From: Streptomyces sp. NBC_01304
GTDB taxonomy: Bacteria > Actinomycetota > Actinomycetes > Streptomycetales > Streptomycetaceae
NCBI RefSeq assembly: GCF_035975855.1
Contig: NZ_CP109055.1
Location: 3,658,001-3,722,000 of the forward strand
Length of the DNA: 64,000 nt
Reading direction: 5' to 3'
In this document: positions 1-11,163 of the stretch, piece after piece
Numbering within the stretch: the first letter of the stretch is position 1
Layout of the letters: every line of letters starts with the position of its first letter
Translations under genes and position numbers: made by a program
Notes under the pieces: generated by a model
Database searches by the model: none
Told to the model about the DNA's origin: nothing
The model's input: the letters and a program-made list of their open reading frames with translations, nothing else

Positions 1-1
1 A

Positions 2-1425
2 TGGTGGCAGAGCCTGTCGAAGACTGCCGGAGGCTGCAACACCTTCGACTACACCGCCCGCCTACTGCGCGGTGACGACCGGTTGCAGTCAGGGCCGGTG
101 GCCGACGCCCTGGCCAGGCGGGTCCCGCGGCCGAAGAGTCAGACACAGTCATACGCCGAGGCGGAGTTCGACCAGATCAGGACGGCGGCCCGGCGGATGT
201 TCCGGGCTGCACTGTTGCGGATCGACGAGAACGCTCGTCATCTCGACCGGTGGCACCGGGGAGATTTCCCCCGAACCAGCCAGGACTGGATGGTCGGCGA
301 AGCCCTGGAGCACATCGCTCGCACGGCAGATGTCCCGCGATACGTCCGCGGAGGCGACAAGAAGCGGGAGCCCCTGGCCTATTACCGGAGGATCCTGGGT
401 GGTGGCCGGGCCGAGAACACGTGGCAGCGGCTGTTTTTGTCGCGGATGGAGGCGACCGCGCTCGGCATCCTCTTGCTGGCCGAGTACGGCTGGAACCTCT
501 CCACCATCGACCGGGCCAACGTGCCTCAGGCTCTGCCGGATCAAGGCGAGGACGGCCATCCCACCTATCGGATTCCGGTGGAAAAGCGGCGTCGTGGTGC
601 TGGCAACTACTTCGAGACCAGGAACGTCACCGACGACGGCGCCGACTCCCGCGGGCGTCTGGTCACGCAGGCCCTTCAGGCCACCCGGTTCGCCCGCGCC
701 GCAGTCGAGAAGCTCGCCCCCGGCACCGACCTCTTGGTCGTCTGGCGCTCGAACCGGCCCGACCGCGACCGCGAGAATAGGGACCGGCATCCCTCAATCG
801 ATGTGTTTTCCTTCGGGCTGTCTCACGACGATGCCCAGGAATGGGCCCAGCAACTGGGCTTCACGGGCTCGCCGTTCCAGCGGGGGCGGCGGACGGTTGT
901 TGCGGTCGATCGGCGCGAGCCCACCCAACACAATCAGGACACCCATGACCGCTCATACGCGCTCGTCGACAAGCGCGTCCAGGCCGACGCGATCGAGGTC
1001 ATCGCGAGCGGGGCCGAGGACGCCGCAGCTCGAGCCCGCACAGCGGTGCTGCTCGCCCAGCTGACCGACGCGCCGGACCCCGAGCACACGGAGACCGCCA
1101 CGGCGGACTGCTCTGACTTCGACCACGGTCCCTACCCGGCACCGGACGGGGGCTGCGGCGCCTCCTTCCTGATGTGTCTGGGCTGCGAAAACGCGAGCGT
1201 TCACCCGGGGCATCACCCCCGCCTGACCCACCTGCACCACGCACTCGGCAACCTCCGCTCGGTTCTGCCCACTCGCACCTGGGCGAAGGACTGGGGCGAT
1301 GCTCACGCTCAGCTAGATGACCTGAAGGTCAAGCTCGGCGACGGGACGTGGGAACAGGGTCTTGCCCGCGTCACGGACGCCGACCGTGACCTCATCGACC
1401 TGTTGCTGAACGGAAGCCTCGACAC

Positions 1426-1429
<4 letters not shown>
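2..1429 (+). CDS. Tyrosine recombinase-like protein, first of a three-gene transposition module (5' partial)
   Basis: The frame is open to the window edge, so the true start lies upstream; a TTG at 83 is only an internal candidate. The C-terminal half looks like a diverged tyrosine recombinase: an 'LLLAEYGWNLSTID' box-I-like helix (the usual arginine is not obvious), a lysine-rich hairpin (IPVEKRRRG), and a late 'HNQDTHDRSYALVD' segment resembling the H-x-x-Y active-site region. A CxxC/His cluster (MCLGCENASVHPGHH) near the C-terminus suggests zinc binding. The stop overlaps the GTG of the 706-residue recombinase (GTGA), so the genes are translationally coupled. The gene order recalls tnpA-tnpB-tnpC of Tn554. 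The family call is inferred from architecture; the catalytic residues are only partly convincing. Confidence 0.6.
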
Positions 1430-3962
<2,533 letters not shown>

Positions 3963-3983
3963 CAGCGCGGCTCACAGATCTCC

Positions 3984-4014
3984 GGGGCGGGGGCACCTCC
4001 GGCGCCCCCGCCCC
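3984..4014 (+). terminator. Terminator-like hairpin after recombinase trio
   Basis: A perfect 11-bp inverted repeat (GGGGCGGGGGC / GCCCCCGCCCC) with a 9-base loop starts 21 bases after the stop of the third gene. There is no T-run, as is common in Streptomyces. A second small hairpin (GGGCCC-tcc-GGGCCC, 4029-4043) follows before the element boundary. Confidence 0.6.
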
Positions 4015-4051
4015 GACCGCGAACAGCCGGGCCCTCCGGGCCCTGAAGATC

Positions 4052-4237
4052 TCAACACGCTGACTTGACAGGGATGACCACGGCGGCCCGCACCCGGTCC
4101 TTGCTCTCGGTCAGGCTCTTGTCAGGGAGTCCGACCAGCGTGAACGCGGCCACGCCCGGCTCCAGATCGGCCTGCACCTCGACGACGACGCCTTCCACCC
4201 CGACGAGCGCCACCGAGCACGTACGCGCGAACCCCAT
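4052..4237 (-). pseudogene. comM: comM/yifB (Mg-chelatase-like AAA ATPase), N-terminal remnant cut by element insertion
   Basis: Starting at ATG 4237, the frame encodes '[16 protein letters not shown]', then 'VEVQADLEPGVAAFTLVGLPD' and 'KSLTESKDRVRAAVV', the standard start of the ComM/YifB family (usually ~500-540 residues). Family similarity stops at about residue 53-54 (near base 4075), where intact proteins continue 'NSG..WP'. Here the frame runs into element sequence and stops at 4052. The AAA and C-terminal domains are absent. The ATG overlaps the yraN stop, so comM was the downstream partner of yraN. ComM in transformable bacteria is a helicase aiding branch migration during DNA uptake; its role in Streptomyces is unclear. 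The remainder is expected beyond the left edge. Confidence 0.85.
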
Positions 4238-4626
4238 CAGGCCACCCCCCGCGCGTGCTCGACGACGGGGGCCCCGCGCGAGGGCAGCACGACGCCCACG
4301 AAGTCGATCCGCACCCCACCTGCGGGCGGCCCGCCGTGCTGGTGCAGCCAGATCTCGGCGAGGCCGCGCAGCTGGTCGGCCTTGGCCGGAGTGAGGGCGG
4401 CCATCGGCTGCTCGAAGTGCTCGGCGGTGCCGTCCGGCCCCACCGGACCCGCTCTTCGGGTCTTGACCTCGCAGATGACCAGCGCGTCGCGGTCCATCGC
4501 GACGATGTCGATCTCACCGCTGCGGCCGGGCCGCCAGTTGCGGGCCAGGATCGTCAGGCCGGTCTCGGCCAGGCGTCGGGCCGCCAGGTTCTCGCCGTAC
4601 TTGCCGAGTGCTCCTCGTGCGTTCAT
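4237..4626 (-). CDS. yraN: YraN family protein (UPF0102, endonuclease-like fold)
   Basis: A 129-residue protein starting at ATG 4626, with GGAGG about nine bases upstream; an in-frame ATG 13 codons earlier lacks a site. It has the family's core: '[16 protein letters not shown]', '[17 protein letters not shown]' and 'ICEVKTRR', matching the E-D-ExK layout of PD-(D/E)xK nucleases. The family is widespread and of uncertain function. It sits directly upstream of comM with a 4-base ATGA overlap, so the comM insertion lies downstream of it and should not remove its coding sequence. Confidence 0.92.
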   Translation of the reverse strand: MNARGALGKYGENLAARRLAETGLTILARNWRPGRSGEIDIVAMDRDALVICEVKTRRAGPVGPDGTAEHFEQPMAALTPAKADQLRGLAEIWLHQHGGPPAGGVRIDFVGVVLPSRGAPVVEHARGVA

Positions 4627-4681
4627 TCGGCACCACCTCCGGTCTCGAAGGTGGCGCATCCGCACCCAGCCGGTGGATCTT

Positions 4682-4708
4682 GGTGGACAACCGCTCAGCT
4701 GTGGATAA
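4682..4708 (-). promoter_or_regulatory. Possible DnaA-box pair upstream of yraN
   Basis: On the minus strand TTATCCACA (4700-4708) and TTGTCCACC (4682-4690) lie in the same orientation nine bases apart in the 105-bp gap between DUF2469 and yraN. The first equals the classic DnaA box; the second is one base from the Streptomyces-preferred TTGTCCACA. Function is inferred only. Confidence 0.3.
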
Positions 4709-4731
4709 CTCGGTCACCCGTCAGAGGTGGC

Positions 4732-5040
4732 TCAGCCGCCCGGCAGCTCGAGATCGCTCTTGTTGAGCTCCTCGATATTCACGTCCTTGAACGTGAGCAC
4801 CCGCACCTGCTTCACGAAACGAGCAGGCCGGTACATGTCCCACACCCAGGCGTCAGCCATCGACACCTCGAAAAAGACCTCACCCTGGACCGAGTGCACC
4901 TGCATCTCGTAGTCGTTGGTGAGGTAGAAACGCCGTTCGGTCTCGATCACATATTTGAACAGACCGACGACGTCGCGGTACTCCCGGTAGAGCTTCAGCT
5001 CCATCTCGGTCTCGTACTTCTCGAGGTCCTCGGCGCTCAT
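4732..5040 (-). CDS. DUF2469 family protein
   Basis: A 102-residue protein with start ATG 5040, preceded by AAGGGGAA. The sequence (MSAEDLEKYETEMELKLYRE, later ERRFYLTNDYEMQVHS) is the highly conserved actinobacterial DUF2469 protein, which is normally about this length. It has no signal peptide, membrane segment or recognised catalytic motif. In actinobacteria it is usually found between the signal peptidase/Nudix region and yraN-comM, as here. Its function is unknown. Confidence 0.9.
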   Translation of the reverse strand: MSAEDLEKYETEMELKLYREYRDVVGLFKYVIETERRFYLTNDYEMQVHSVQGEVFFEVSMADAWVWDMYRPARFVKQVRVLTFKDVNIEELNKSDLELPGG

Positions 5041-5095
5041 GGCATGTTCCCCTTCAGCCGTGCGTCCCCCTATTGTGCGCCAGCCCCGCGTGCCC

Positions 5096-5644
5096 CTAGA
5101 CGATTTCCGTGTCGAGGACCTCGGGACTGCTCGGAGGACCCTCGTCGAGCAGCCTGCGCAGCAGCTCGGCGAGCCTGGTCGGATACACCGTCTCATGCGA
5201 GGCGGAGAGTTCCTGGCACGTCCACCACCGCATTCCGGCGACGCTGCGACGTTCCAGCTCGGTCAGGCCGTCACCGATCCGCGGCGCCGACATGGCCGAG
5301 TGCTTCGTACGGGCGAGGAAGTACCACTCGTCCTGATCCCAGCGGCGCCCGGCGAACGGGAAAGAACAGACCCGTCGCCACAGCACCGGCCCGAGCTCCA
5401 CATCCGTGATGCCGGTCTCCTCCGCCAGCTCGCGCAGCGCGGCCTGCTCCCGCGTCTCGTCGCCCTCGAGGCCGCCACCGGGAGTGAACCACCAGTCGTC
5501 CCCGGCGTCCTCGGGCTCGTGCCCGTGCATCAGCAGGATCCGGTCCTCGGGGTCGAGCAGCACCACCCTGGCGACCTTCCGCAGGCCCGCCGAGGGCTCC
5601 GCGGCGGGCCCGGAGGCGGCGGCCGCCGCGGGCTCAGCGGACAC
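5096..5644 (-). CDS. NUDIX hydrolase
   Basis: A 182-residue protein with a complete Nudix box at residues ~56-79 (GGGLEGDETREQAALRELAE plus ETGI), giving the Gx5Ex7REUxEExGU signature that binds the metal-pyrophosphate of a nucleoside-diphosphate-type substrate. The substrate cannot be told from sequence. The Ala/Pro-rich first 20 residues are atypical and may be a linker. It overlaps the 3' end of sipZ by 11 bases, so the two are co-transcribed; in S. lividans a mutT-like gene likewise follows sipZ. Confidence 0.92.
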   Translation of the reverse strand: MSAEPAAAAASGPAAEPSAGLRKVARVVLLDPEDRILLMHGHEPEDAGDDWWFTPGGGLEGDETREQAALRELAEETGITDVELGPVLWRRVCSFPFAGRRWDQDEWYFLARTKHSAMSAPRIGDGLTELERRSVAGMRWWTCQELSASHETVYPTRLAELLRRLLDEGPPSSPEVLDTEIV

Positions 5645-6383
5645 CGGCCGGCTCCTTGCGGCGCGGTGCGCCCTTGCCGCTCATCGCCTTGGCGAGGGGC
5701 CCGTACGCCGCCCCGCCCAGGATCAGCACCACACCGGCCACCACCGCGGCGAGCACCAGCCGCAGCGGCCCGGGCTCCGAGATCCCGCCGGGCAGCGCCT
5801 CGAACCCGCTGGGGCTCTCCAGCATGCCGTTCATGGGCCAGGCCACGGCGTCGACCCGGGCCTTGACCGCGCTGCGCGGCACGGAGCCCTGCACGGCGTC
5901 CTCGAGGTGGGCAGTGGAGTCCAGCGAGCCATTGCGCTCGTCGCCGAGCACGAAGAGCCGCCCCTTCGGCACCTCGGTCTTGGGGATGCCGCCGACCGCG
6001 GCGGCCGCGCCCTTCGGGAGATACGGTTCTGCGATCGGCTTTCCATTGACGGTCAGACGGCCGTCCGCGGCGCAGCAGGCGACCTTGTCGCCGCCGATTC
6101 CGACGACGCGCTTGAGCATCGGCTGGTCGCCCCACGCCTTCTCCTGGAAGACGACCACATCACCGCGGCGCACCTCGCTGCCGTCTATCCGCTGCGCGAG
6201 GACGCGGTCGCCGCCGTTGATCGTCGGCGACATCGACTCGGTCGGCACGGTGTACGGCTGGTACAGAATCGCGCCCCAGACGAAGCCGCCGAGGAAGAGC
6301 ACACAGCCGAGGGCCACGGCGATACCCGACAGCTTGCTGCCGAGCCTGCCCTGGCCCTCGTCCGTACGACGCGTTCTGCTCAT
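5634..6383 (-). CDS. sipZ: Type I signal peptidase (SipZ-like)
   Basis: About 249 residues from ATG 6383 (a GTG at 6395 is the alternative). One N-terminal membrane segment (~20-40) is followed by the serine-lysine catalytic domain: Ser50 in 'VPTESMSP' and Lys91 in 'MLKRVVGIGGD'. A second hydrophobic segment (LRLVLAAVVAGVVLILGG) near the C-terminus would anchor both ends, the distinguishing feature of SipZ in S. lividans. It removes signal peptides from Sec/Tat substrates outside the membrane. A 75-base gap separates it from sipY, consistent with its own promoter, and it overlaps the Nudix gene downstream. Confidence 0.88.
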   Translation of the reverse strand: MSRTRRTDEGQGRLGSKLSGIAVALGCVLFLGGFVWGAILYQPYTVPTESMSPTINGGDRVLAQRIDGSEVRRGDVVVFQEKAWGDQPMLKRVVGIGGDKVACCAADGRLTVNGKPIAEPYLPKGAAAAVGGIPKTEVPKGRLFVLGDERNGSLDSTAHLEDAVQGSVPRSAVKARVDAVAWPMNGMLESPSGFEALPGGISEPGPLRLVLAAVVAGVVLILGGAAYGPLAKAMSGKGAPRRKEPAGVR

Positions 6384-6458
6384 CCCAGCCCCCACCTCGG
6401 AGAATCGATCCCCGCACGGAAGTGTCCGCGCGGAAGATCGGCGATCTGGGACGGCACA

Positions 6459-7433
6459 CTACCCGGCGGTACTGCCGCCAGAAACCCTCTGCTTGCGGCC
6501 ACCGGTCAGACCCCGCCTGCGCCACAGCACGAGCGGCACCGCACCCGCCACACCTAGCGCCCCCGGCGCCAGCGCGGCCGCGCTGTTGATGCCCGGCTGG
6601 TCGAAGGTGTCCGGGACCGGGAGCGTGCCCCAGCGGTTGATCGGCCAGGCCTTCACGACGGCACGGCCCACGACGTTGTCGACCGGCACGAAGCCGCCGC
6701 CCGGATTCGTCTGGTGGTAGCGGGAGTCCGAGGAGTTCTGGCGGTGATCGCCCATCACCCAGATCTTGTTGGCGGGGACGGTCACCTTGAACTGGCCGCC
6801 GCCGTTGTCATCGCTGCACGCGGTGTTGCCCGGGTAGACATAAGGCTCGTTCAACGCCTTGCCGTTGACCCGGACCGGCCCGGTGCCCTTGCACTCCACC
6901 GTGTCCCCGGCGACGCCGATGACCCGCTTGATCAGGTCCTTCTCCTCGGCGGACGGCATCAGGCCGATGAAACTCAGCGCCTTCTGCACCGCGTTGGGGT
7001 TGGGCGCGGGCTCGCCCTGCAGCCAGCCGCCCGGGTCGTGGAAGACGACCACCTCGCCGCGCTCCGGCTTGGAGCCGAACCACGGGGTGAGCTTGTCGAC
7101 CAGGACCCGGTCGCCGCGCTGCAGGGTGTTCTGCATCGAGTCCGACGGGATGGAGAAGGCCTGCACGAGGAAGGTCTTGATCAGCAGCGCGAGGATCAGC
7201 GCGATACCGATGAGGAGCGGGAGCTCCTTCCAGAAGGAGCGATGCCTCGACCCTCCCGTGGGCTCGTTGTCGTCACTGTTGCCTGAAGGGTCGGCACTGT
7301 TGCCGGAAGGGTCGGCGTCGCCGACCGCATCGGTGTCCGTTCCACCAGTGGTTGGGGAACCGTCGCTGATCACGTCGCGCTCATCCTCGGGTTCGTCGTG
7401 TCCGGATCGTGCGCCGACGGCCAAATCCCCCAC
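6459..7433 (-). CDS. sipY: Type I signal peptidase (SipY-like)
   Basis: About 324 residues. GTG 7433 is best spaced from GAGGAG; GTG 7439 is an alternative. A long acidic cytoplasmic N-terminus carries a repeated DPSGNS motif, followed by a membrane segment (~residues 72-92), catalytic serine in 'SIPSDSMQ' (~99) and lysine in 'DLIKRVIGVAGD' (~169). The C-terminal tail ends in a weakly hydrophobic stretch followed by Arg/Lys-rich residues. The start lies inside the 3' end of sipX (~53 bases overlap), pointing to coupled translation in a sipW-sipX-sipY operon. Confidence 0.88.
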   Translation of the reverse strand: MGDLAVGARSGHDEPEDERDVISDGSPTTGGTDTDAVGDADPSGNSADPSGNSDDNEPTGGSRHRSFWKELPLLIGIALILALLIKTFLVQAFSIPSDSMQNTLQRGDRVLVDKLTPWFGSKPERGEVVVFHDPGGWLQGEPAPNPNAVQKALSFIGLMPSAEEKDLIKRVIGVAGDTVECKGTGPVRVNGKALNEPYVYPGNTACSDDNGGGQFKVTVPANKIWVMGDHRQNSSDSRYHQTNPGGGFVPVDNVVGRAVVKAWPINRWGTLPVPDTFDQPGINSAAALAPGALGVAGAVPLVLWRRRGLTGGRKQRVSGGSTAG

Positions 7434-8412
7434 ATCCACTCCTCGTTCCGTGCGACTGCCTGCGCCATAGGCGATGCAGGCCTACCACTCCCATAACGAG
7501 CGGGAGTTCCGCAGGGGTCGGGAGGCGGGTTTCCACGTTCCGTTCGTCGGTCCCCAGCCTATGCGACGCGCCGAGGGCCGCGGTCGACCCGCCACGCACG
7601 CCGGCCGCATCGGGGACGGCCGCGAAGGCGTCGCGCTGCTCCAGCTTGCTCCAGTGCCCGAAGGGCCAGGCGATGACCTTGGCCTTGCCGACGACCTCGT
7701 CCTCGGAGACGGTGCCGTGGTACTTCGTGGTGAGGTGATAGCGGGAGTCCGCGGAGTTCGACCGGTGGTCGCCCATCACGAAGAGCCGGCCCTCGGGGAC
7801 GGTGACATCGAACTTGATGAGCGAGGGCTTGTCGCCGGGATTCAGATACGGCTCCGCTATCGGTACGCCGTTGACGGTGACCTTGCCGCCTTTGCCGTCG
7901 GACTTCACCCGGTCCCCGCCGACCGCCACGACCCGCTTGATCAGGTCCTGCTCGTCGGCGGAGGGCAGCAGCCCGATGAAGGTCAGGCCCTGCTTGATCT
8001 GCTTGATGCCGACGGGGTCGTCCTTCTTCGGCGCCTGCTGCTCCGCCTTGAGCCAGCCGCCGGGGTCCTTGAAGACGATGACGTCACCGCGCTCGGGCTT
8101 GGACCCGAACCACGGGGTGAGCTTGTCGACCAGGACCCGGTCGCCGATCTGGATCGTCTGCTCCATCGAGCCCGAGGGGATCACGAACGCCTGGACCAGG
8201 AAGGTCTTCAGTACGAGGGCGATCAGCAGGGCGACGCCGATGAGGAGGGGTATCTCCTTGACCGCCGAGCGCCTTCTGCGCCGCTTGACCTTGCGGGCCA
8301 GCTTGCGCCGCTCGGCCCGGCCCGGCAGGACGGGCCCGCTGGTCGGCCGGGACCCGGTCGGCAGCCGGGTGTCGAGGCGGTGGCCGGTCCGCGTACGGCC
8401 GCGGTTACCCAT
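7381..8412 (-). CDS. sipX: Type I signal peptidase (SipX-like)
   Basis: A 343-residue protein from ATG 8412, overlapping sipW by eight bases. A basic N-terminus (KVKRRRRRS) precedes one membrane segment (~53-73). The catalytic serine is Ser82 (VIPSGSMEQ), the lysine ~159 (DLIKRVVAVGGD), and 'GDHRSNSADSRYH' is box E. The final ~75 residues (ending RRTIRTRRTRG) extend beyond the conserved fold and overlap the start of sipY, so this tail may reflect the overlap rather than function. Second gene of the sipWXY operon. Confidence 0.88.
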   Translation of the reverse strand: MGNRGRTRTGHRLDTRLPTGSRPTSGPVLPGRAERRKLARKVKRRRRRSAVKEIPLLIGVALLIALVLKTFLVQAFVIPSGSMEQTIQIGDRVLVDKLTPWFGSKPERGDVIVFKDPGGWLKAEQQAPKKDDPVGIKQIKQGLTFIGLLPSADEQDLIKRVVAVGGDRVKSDGKGGKVTVNGVPIAEPYLNPGDKPSLIKFDVTVPEGRLFVMGDHRSNSADSRYHLTTKYHGTVSEDEVVGKAKVIAWPFGHWSKLEQRDAFAAVPDAAGVRGGSTAALGASHRLGTDERNVETRLPTPAELPLVMGVVGLHRLWRRQSHGTRSGCGGFGRRRTIRTRRTRG

Positions 8413-9130
8413 GCGGGCCGCCCGGTTCGGGCACGCGGTCGAAGGAACCGGGGCGGTCCATGGAGGTCCAGCGGCCCACCGGCCAGCCGACCCAGTCGGC
8501 CCTGCCGATCACCGTGTCGACGGCCACCATGCCGCCGCCGGGCGAACCGAGGTGGTCGCGGGAATCGCTGGAGTCGCTGCGGTGGTCACCGAGGACGAAA
8601 AGCCTGCCCTCGGGCACGACGACGTCGAACGGCACCGTCGAGGGGGCGTCCCCGGAATACAGGTAGCCCTCGTCCACCGGTTCGCCGTTCACCTCGATCC
8701 TCCCGTCCTTGCCACGCGCGACCACGCGGTCACCGCCTACACCCACGACGCGTTTGATGTAGTCGGAGTTCCCCCAGGAGCCACTGCCGTCGAAGACGAC
8801 CACATCACCGCGCTGCGGCTCGGCACCGAAACGGTACGCCAGCTTGTTCACGAGGACCCGGTCGCCGACCTTGAGGCCCGGTTCCATGGAGCTGCTGGGG
8901 ATCAGGAACGGCTGCATCACAAAGGTGCTGAACAACAGCAGAAAGATCACGCATACGCACCCGAGCACGCCGGCCCTGCGCCAGGAGCGCCAGGACGGGG
9001 CGGCTTCAGCGGCTGGGTCGGCCGGATCCGCCGGGGATATACGCGCGGAGCGCGACCCCTCGCCGTCCCCCGCCTGCTCGGCGGGTTCGGGAGAGCGGTC
9101 GCGCTCCGTGTGCTGTGCTTCGGTGTCCAT
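8405..9130 (-). CDS. sipW: Type I signal peptidase (SipW-like)
   Basis: A 241-residue protein with a 50-residue polar cytoplasmic head, one membrane segment (~54-73), catalytic Ser81 (LIPSSSMEPG) and Lys126 (SDYIKRVVGVGGD), and the box-E region 'GDHRSDSSDSRDH'. Nothing suggests a C-terminal anchor. It is the first of four tandem paralogues and begins 78 bases after rplS, in the order rplS-sipW-sipX-sipY-sipZ known from S. lividans. Tandem copies imply division of labour on secreted substrates, which sequence alone does not reveal. Confidence 0.88.
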   Translation of the reverse strand: MDTEAQHTERDRSPEPAEQAGDGEGSRSARISPADPADPAAEAAPSWRSWRRAGVLGCVCVIFLLLFSTFVMQPFLIPSSSMEPGLKVGDRVLVNKLAYRFGAEPQRGDVVVFDGSGSWGNSDYIKRVVGVGGDRVVARGKDGRIEVNGEPVDEGYLYSGDAPSTVPFDVVVPEGRLFVLGDHRSDSSDSRDHLGSPGGGMVAVDTVIGRADWVGWPVGRWTSMDRPGSFDRVPEPGGPHG

Positions 9131-9208
9131 CGGGGCCAGAGCCTATCCGGCTGCCCTGTGGGACCGGGATCCGAGGACCCCCACGGATCCGGGGATCCGT
9201 GAGCGCGA

Positions 9209-9559
9209 TCAGTTGTCGCGCTTCTCCTTGATCTTCGCGGCCTTGCCGCGCAGCTCGCGCAGGTAGTACAGCTTGGCGCGACGCACGTCACCCTTGGTGA
9301 CGAGCTCGATCTTCTCGACGATCGGGGTGTGCACCGGGAACGTACGCTCCACGCCGACCGAGAAGGAGACCTTGCGGACCGTGAAGGTCTCGCGGACACC
9401 GGCGCCCTGGCGACGGATGACTACGCCCTTGAACTGCTGCACACGGGAGCGGTTGCCCTCGATGACGCGGACGTGGACGTTGACGGTGTCACCCGGGCGG
9501 AAGGCCGGGATGTCGCTGCGCAGCGAAGCGGAGTCGACGGAGTCGAGCAGGTGAGCCAT
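9209..9559 (-). CDS. rplS: 50S ribosomal protein L19
   Basis: A 116-residue protein starting [20 protein letters not shown], the normal length for L19, with the diagnostic '[20 protein letters not shown]' and '[18 protein letters not shown]' blocks. L19 lies at the 30S-50S interface. It closes the rpsP-khpA-rimM-trmD-rplS cluster. The 134-base leader (9560-9693) contains an interrupted stem (GTGCG..CCCCT / AGGGG..CGCAC around 9640-9675) that might regulate or terminate; this is a weak inference. Confidence 0.96.
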   Translation of the reverse strand: MAHLLDSVDSASLRSDIPAFRPGDTVNVHVRVIEGNRSRVQQFKGVVIRRQGAGVRETFTVRKVSFSVGVERTFPVHTPIVEKIELVTKGDVRRAKLYYLRELRGKAAKIKEKRDN

Positions 9560-9693
9560 GATCGTCTGCTTCCTCGCCCATGCCACAGGTCATCGGCGGA
9601 AATCGTGATGAAAGTTCGGAGTGTGCTGAGAGCGCCGGGCGGTGCGTCGTATCCCCCTGTGGCAGGGGCGCACGCTGGACGTACAGCAGCGAC

Positions 9694-10515
9694 CTATTCT
9701 TCCACGGCCCCGGGCGTACGCCCAAATCGGCCGTCGGGGCCGGGGGCCCAGCCCAGGATCGAGAGCATCTCCCGGTCCTTCTTGTCGAAGGAGGAAGGGT
9801 CGCAACGCTCAATGAGATCGGGCCTGTTGGCGGTCGTACGCCGCAGCGCCTCGTCCCTGCGCCACCGGGCGATCTTGCCGTGGTGGCCGCTGACCAGGAC
9901 GTCCGGGATGTCCCGGCCGCGCCACTCGGGCGGCTTCGTGTAGACCGGCCCCTCGAGCAGATTGGCCATGGCGCCGGGCGCGAACGAGTCGTCGCGGTGG
10001 GATTCGGCGTTGCCGAGGACGCCGGGAAGGAGCCGGGCCACCGCCTCGGTGATCACGAGCACCGCGGCCTCGCCGCCTGCCAGGACGTAGTCCCCGATGG
10101 AGACCTCGTACACCGGCATGCGGGTCGCGTACTCGTCCATCACGCGCCGGTCGATGCCCTCGTACCGCGCGGGCGTGAAGACCAACCAGGGCCGCTCGGA
10201 GAGCTCGACGGCGAGCTCCTGGGTGAACGGCCGGCCGCTGGGCGTCGGCACCACCATGACGGGGCCCCCGAGGCCCGCCTCGTAGCCGTCGGCGAGCAGG
10301 GTGTCGAGGGCGTCGCCCCAGGGCTCGGTCTTCATGACCATGCCGGGGCCGCCGCCGTAGGGAGTGTCGTCGACCGTGTTGTGACGGTCGTACGTGTACT
10401 CCCGCAGATCGTGTACGTGGACGTCGAGGCGGCCACGCGCGCGTGCCTTGCCGACCAGGGAGACGTTCAGGGGCTCGAGGTACTCGGGGAAGATCGTGAC
10501 GACGTCGAGCCGCAT
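9694..10515 (-). CDS. trmD: tRNA (guanosine(37)-N1)-methyltransferase
   Basis: A 273-residue SPOUT-class methyltransferase beginning [20 protein letters not shown]. It shows the trefoil-knot region 'YEVSIGDYVLAGGEAA' and 'TPARYEGIDRRVMDEYA'. It methylates G37 next to the anticodon of Leu, Pro and Arg tRNAs using SAM, preventing +1 frameshifting. The ATG overlaps the rimM stop (ATGA), so the two are translationally coupled. Confidence 0.97.
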   Translation of the reverse strand: MRLDVVTIFPEYLEPLNVSLVGKARARGRLDVHVHDLREYTYDRHNTVDDTPYGGGPGMVMKTEPWGDALDTLLADGYEAGLGGPVMVVPTPSGRPFTQELAVELSERPWLVFTPARYEGIDRRVMDEYATRMPVYEVSIGDYVLAGGEAAVLVITEAVARLLPGVLGNAESHRDDSFAPGAMANLLEGPVYTKPPEWRGRDIPDVLVSGHHGKIARWRRDEALRRTTANRPDLIERCDPSSFDKKDREMLSILGWAPGPDGRFGRTPGAVEE

Positions 10516-11075
10516 CAGGCCTCGTCCTCCGCGGCCTCTGAGTCACGCGCGGACGCGATTTCGGCACGGTCGTCGATGAGACCGGGTGGCGGGGTGATGA
10601 CGGCCCGCTGCTTCTCGAGGTCGATCTCGGTGACGATCTCCTCGACGAAGGGGATCATCACCTCGCTGCCGTCCTCGCGCTCCACGATGAACAGGTCCTG
10701 CGAGGCCAGGTGCGAGATCTCGGTGATCCGGCCGATCTCGGTGCCGTCGGCGAGGACGACGTCCAGGTCCATCAGCTGGTGGTCGTAGTACTCGTCCGCG
10801 TCCTCGGGCTGCTCCTCCGGATCGACGTCCGCGATGAGGAGGGTGTTGCGCAGGGCCTCGGCGCCGGTGCGGTCGCGTACGCCCGCGAAGCGCAGCAGCA
10901 GCCGCCCGCTGTGCACACGGCCGGTCTCGATGGTCAGCGGCCCGGTGGCGGCGGGGTCGGTGGCCAGGACGGCGCCGGGCCCGAGACGGAGCTCCGGCTC
11001 GTCGGTACGTACCTCGACGGTGACCTCGCCCTTGATGCCGTGGGCACGGCCGATCCGAGCGACTACGAGCTGCAC
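10515..11075 (-). CDS. rimM: Ribosome maturation factor RimM
   Basis: 186 residues from GTG 11075, with AGGAG about eight bases upstream; longer in-frame starts lack a site. The N-terminal RimM domain begins '[20 protein letters not shown]', and the PRC-barrel region contains '[17 protein letters not shown]' and '[14 protein letters not shown]'. RimM binds S19 and assists 30S head assembly, fitting its place between rpsP/khpA and trmD. The C-terminal ~25 residues are acidic and variable. Confidence 0.95.
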   Translation of the reverse strand: MQLVVARIGRAHGIKGEVTVEVRTDEPELRLGPGAVLATDPAATGPLTIETGRVHSGRLLLRFAGVRDRTGAEALRNTLLIADVDPEEQPEDADEYYDHQLMDLDVVLADGTEIGRITEISHLASQDLFIVEREDGSEVMIPFVEEIVTEIDLEKQRAVITPPPGLIDDRAEIASARDSEAAEDEA

Positions 11076-11163
11076 TTGGTTGTTCTCCTGTCGGTACCGG
11101 ATACGACTGCGGGCCGGGGACGGCTCGAAAGCCCTCCCCGGCCCGAGCCGGTGCTGCGTTTGT

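Noticed and set aside
72..1064. Long frame overlapping the first recombinase gene in another phase
   Set aside because: Arg/Ser/Gly/Pro-rich composition typical of shadow frames in GC-rich DNA; the overlapping recombinase frame has coherent motifs and coupled neighbours.
7381..7480. Frameshift joining sipX and sipY
   Set aside because: Both proteins are complete with their own catalytic residues and membrane segments; the overlap is ordinary for this operon.
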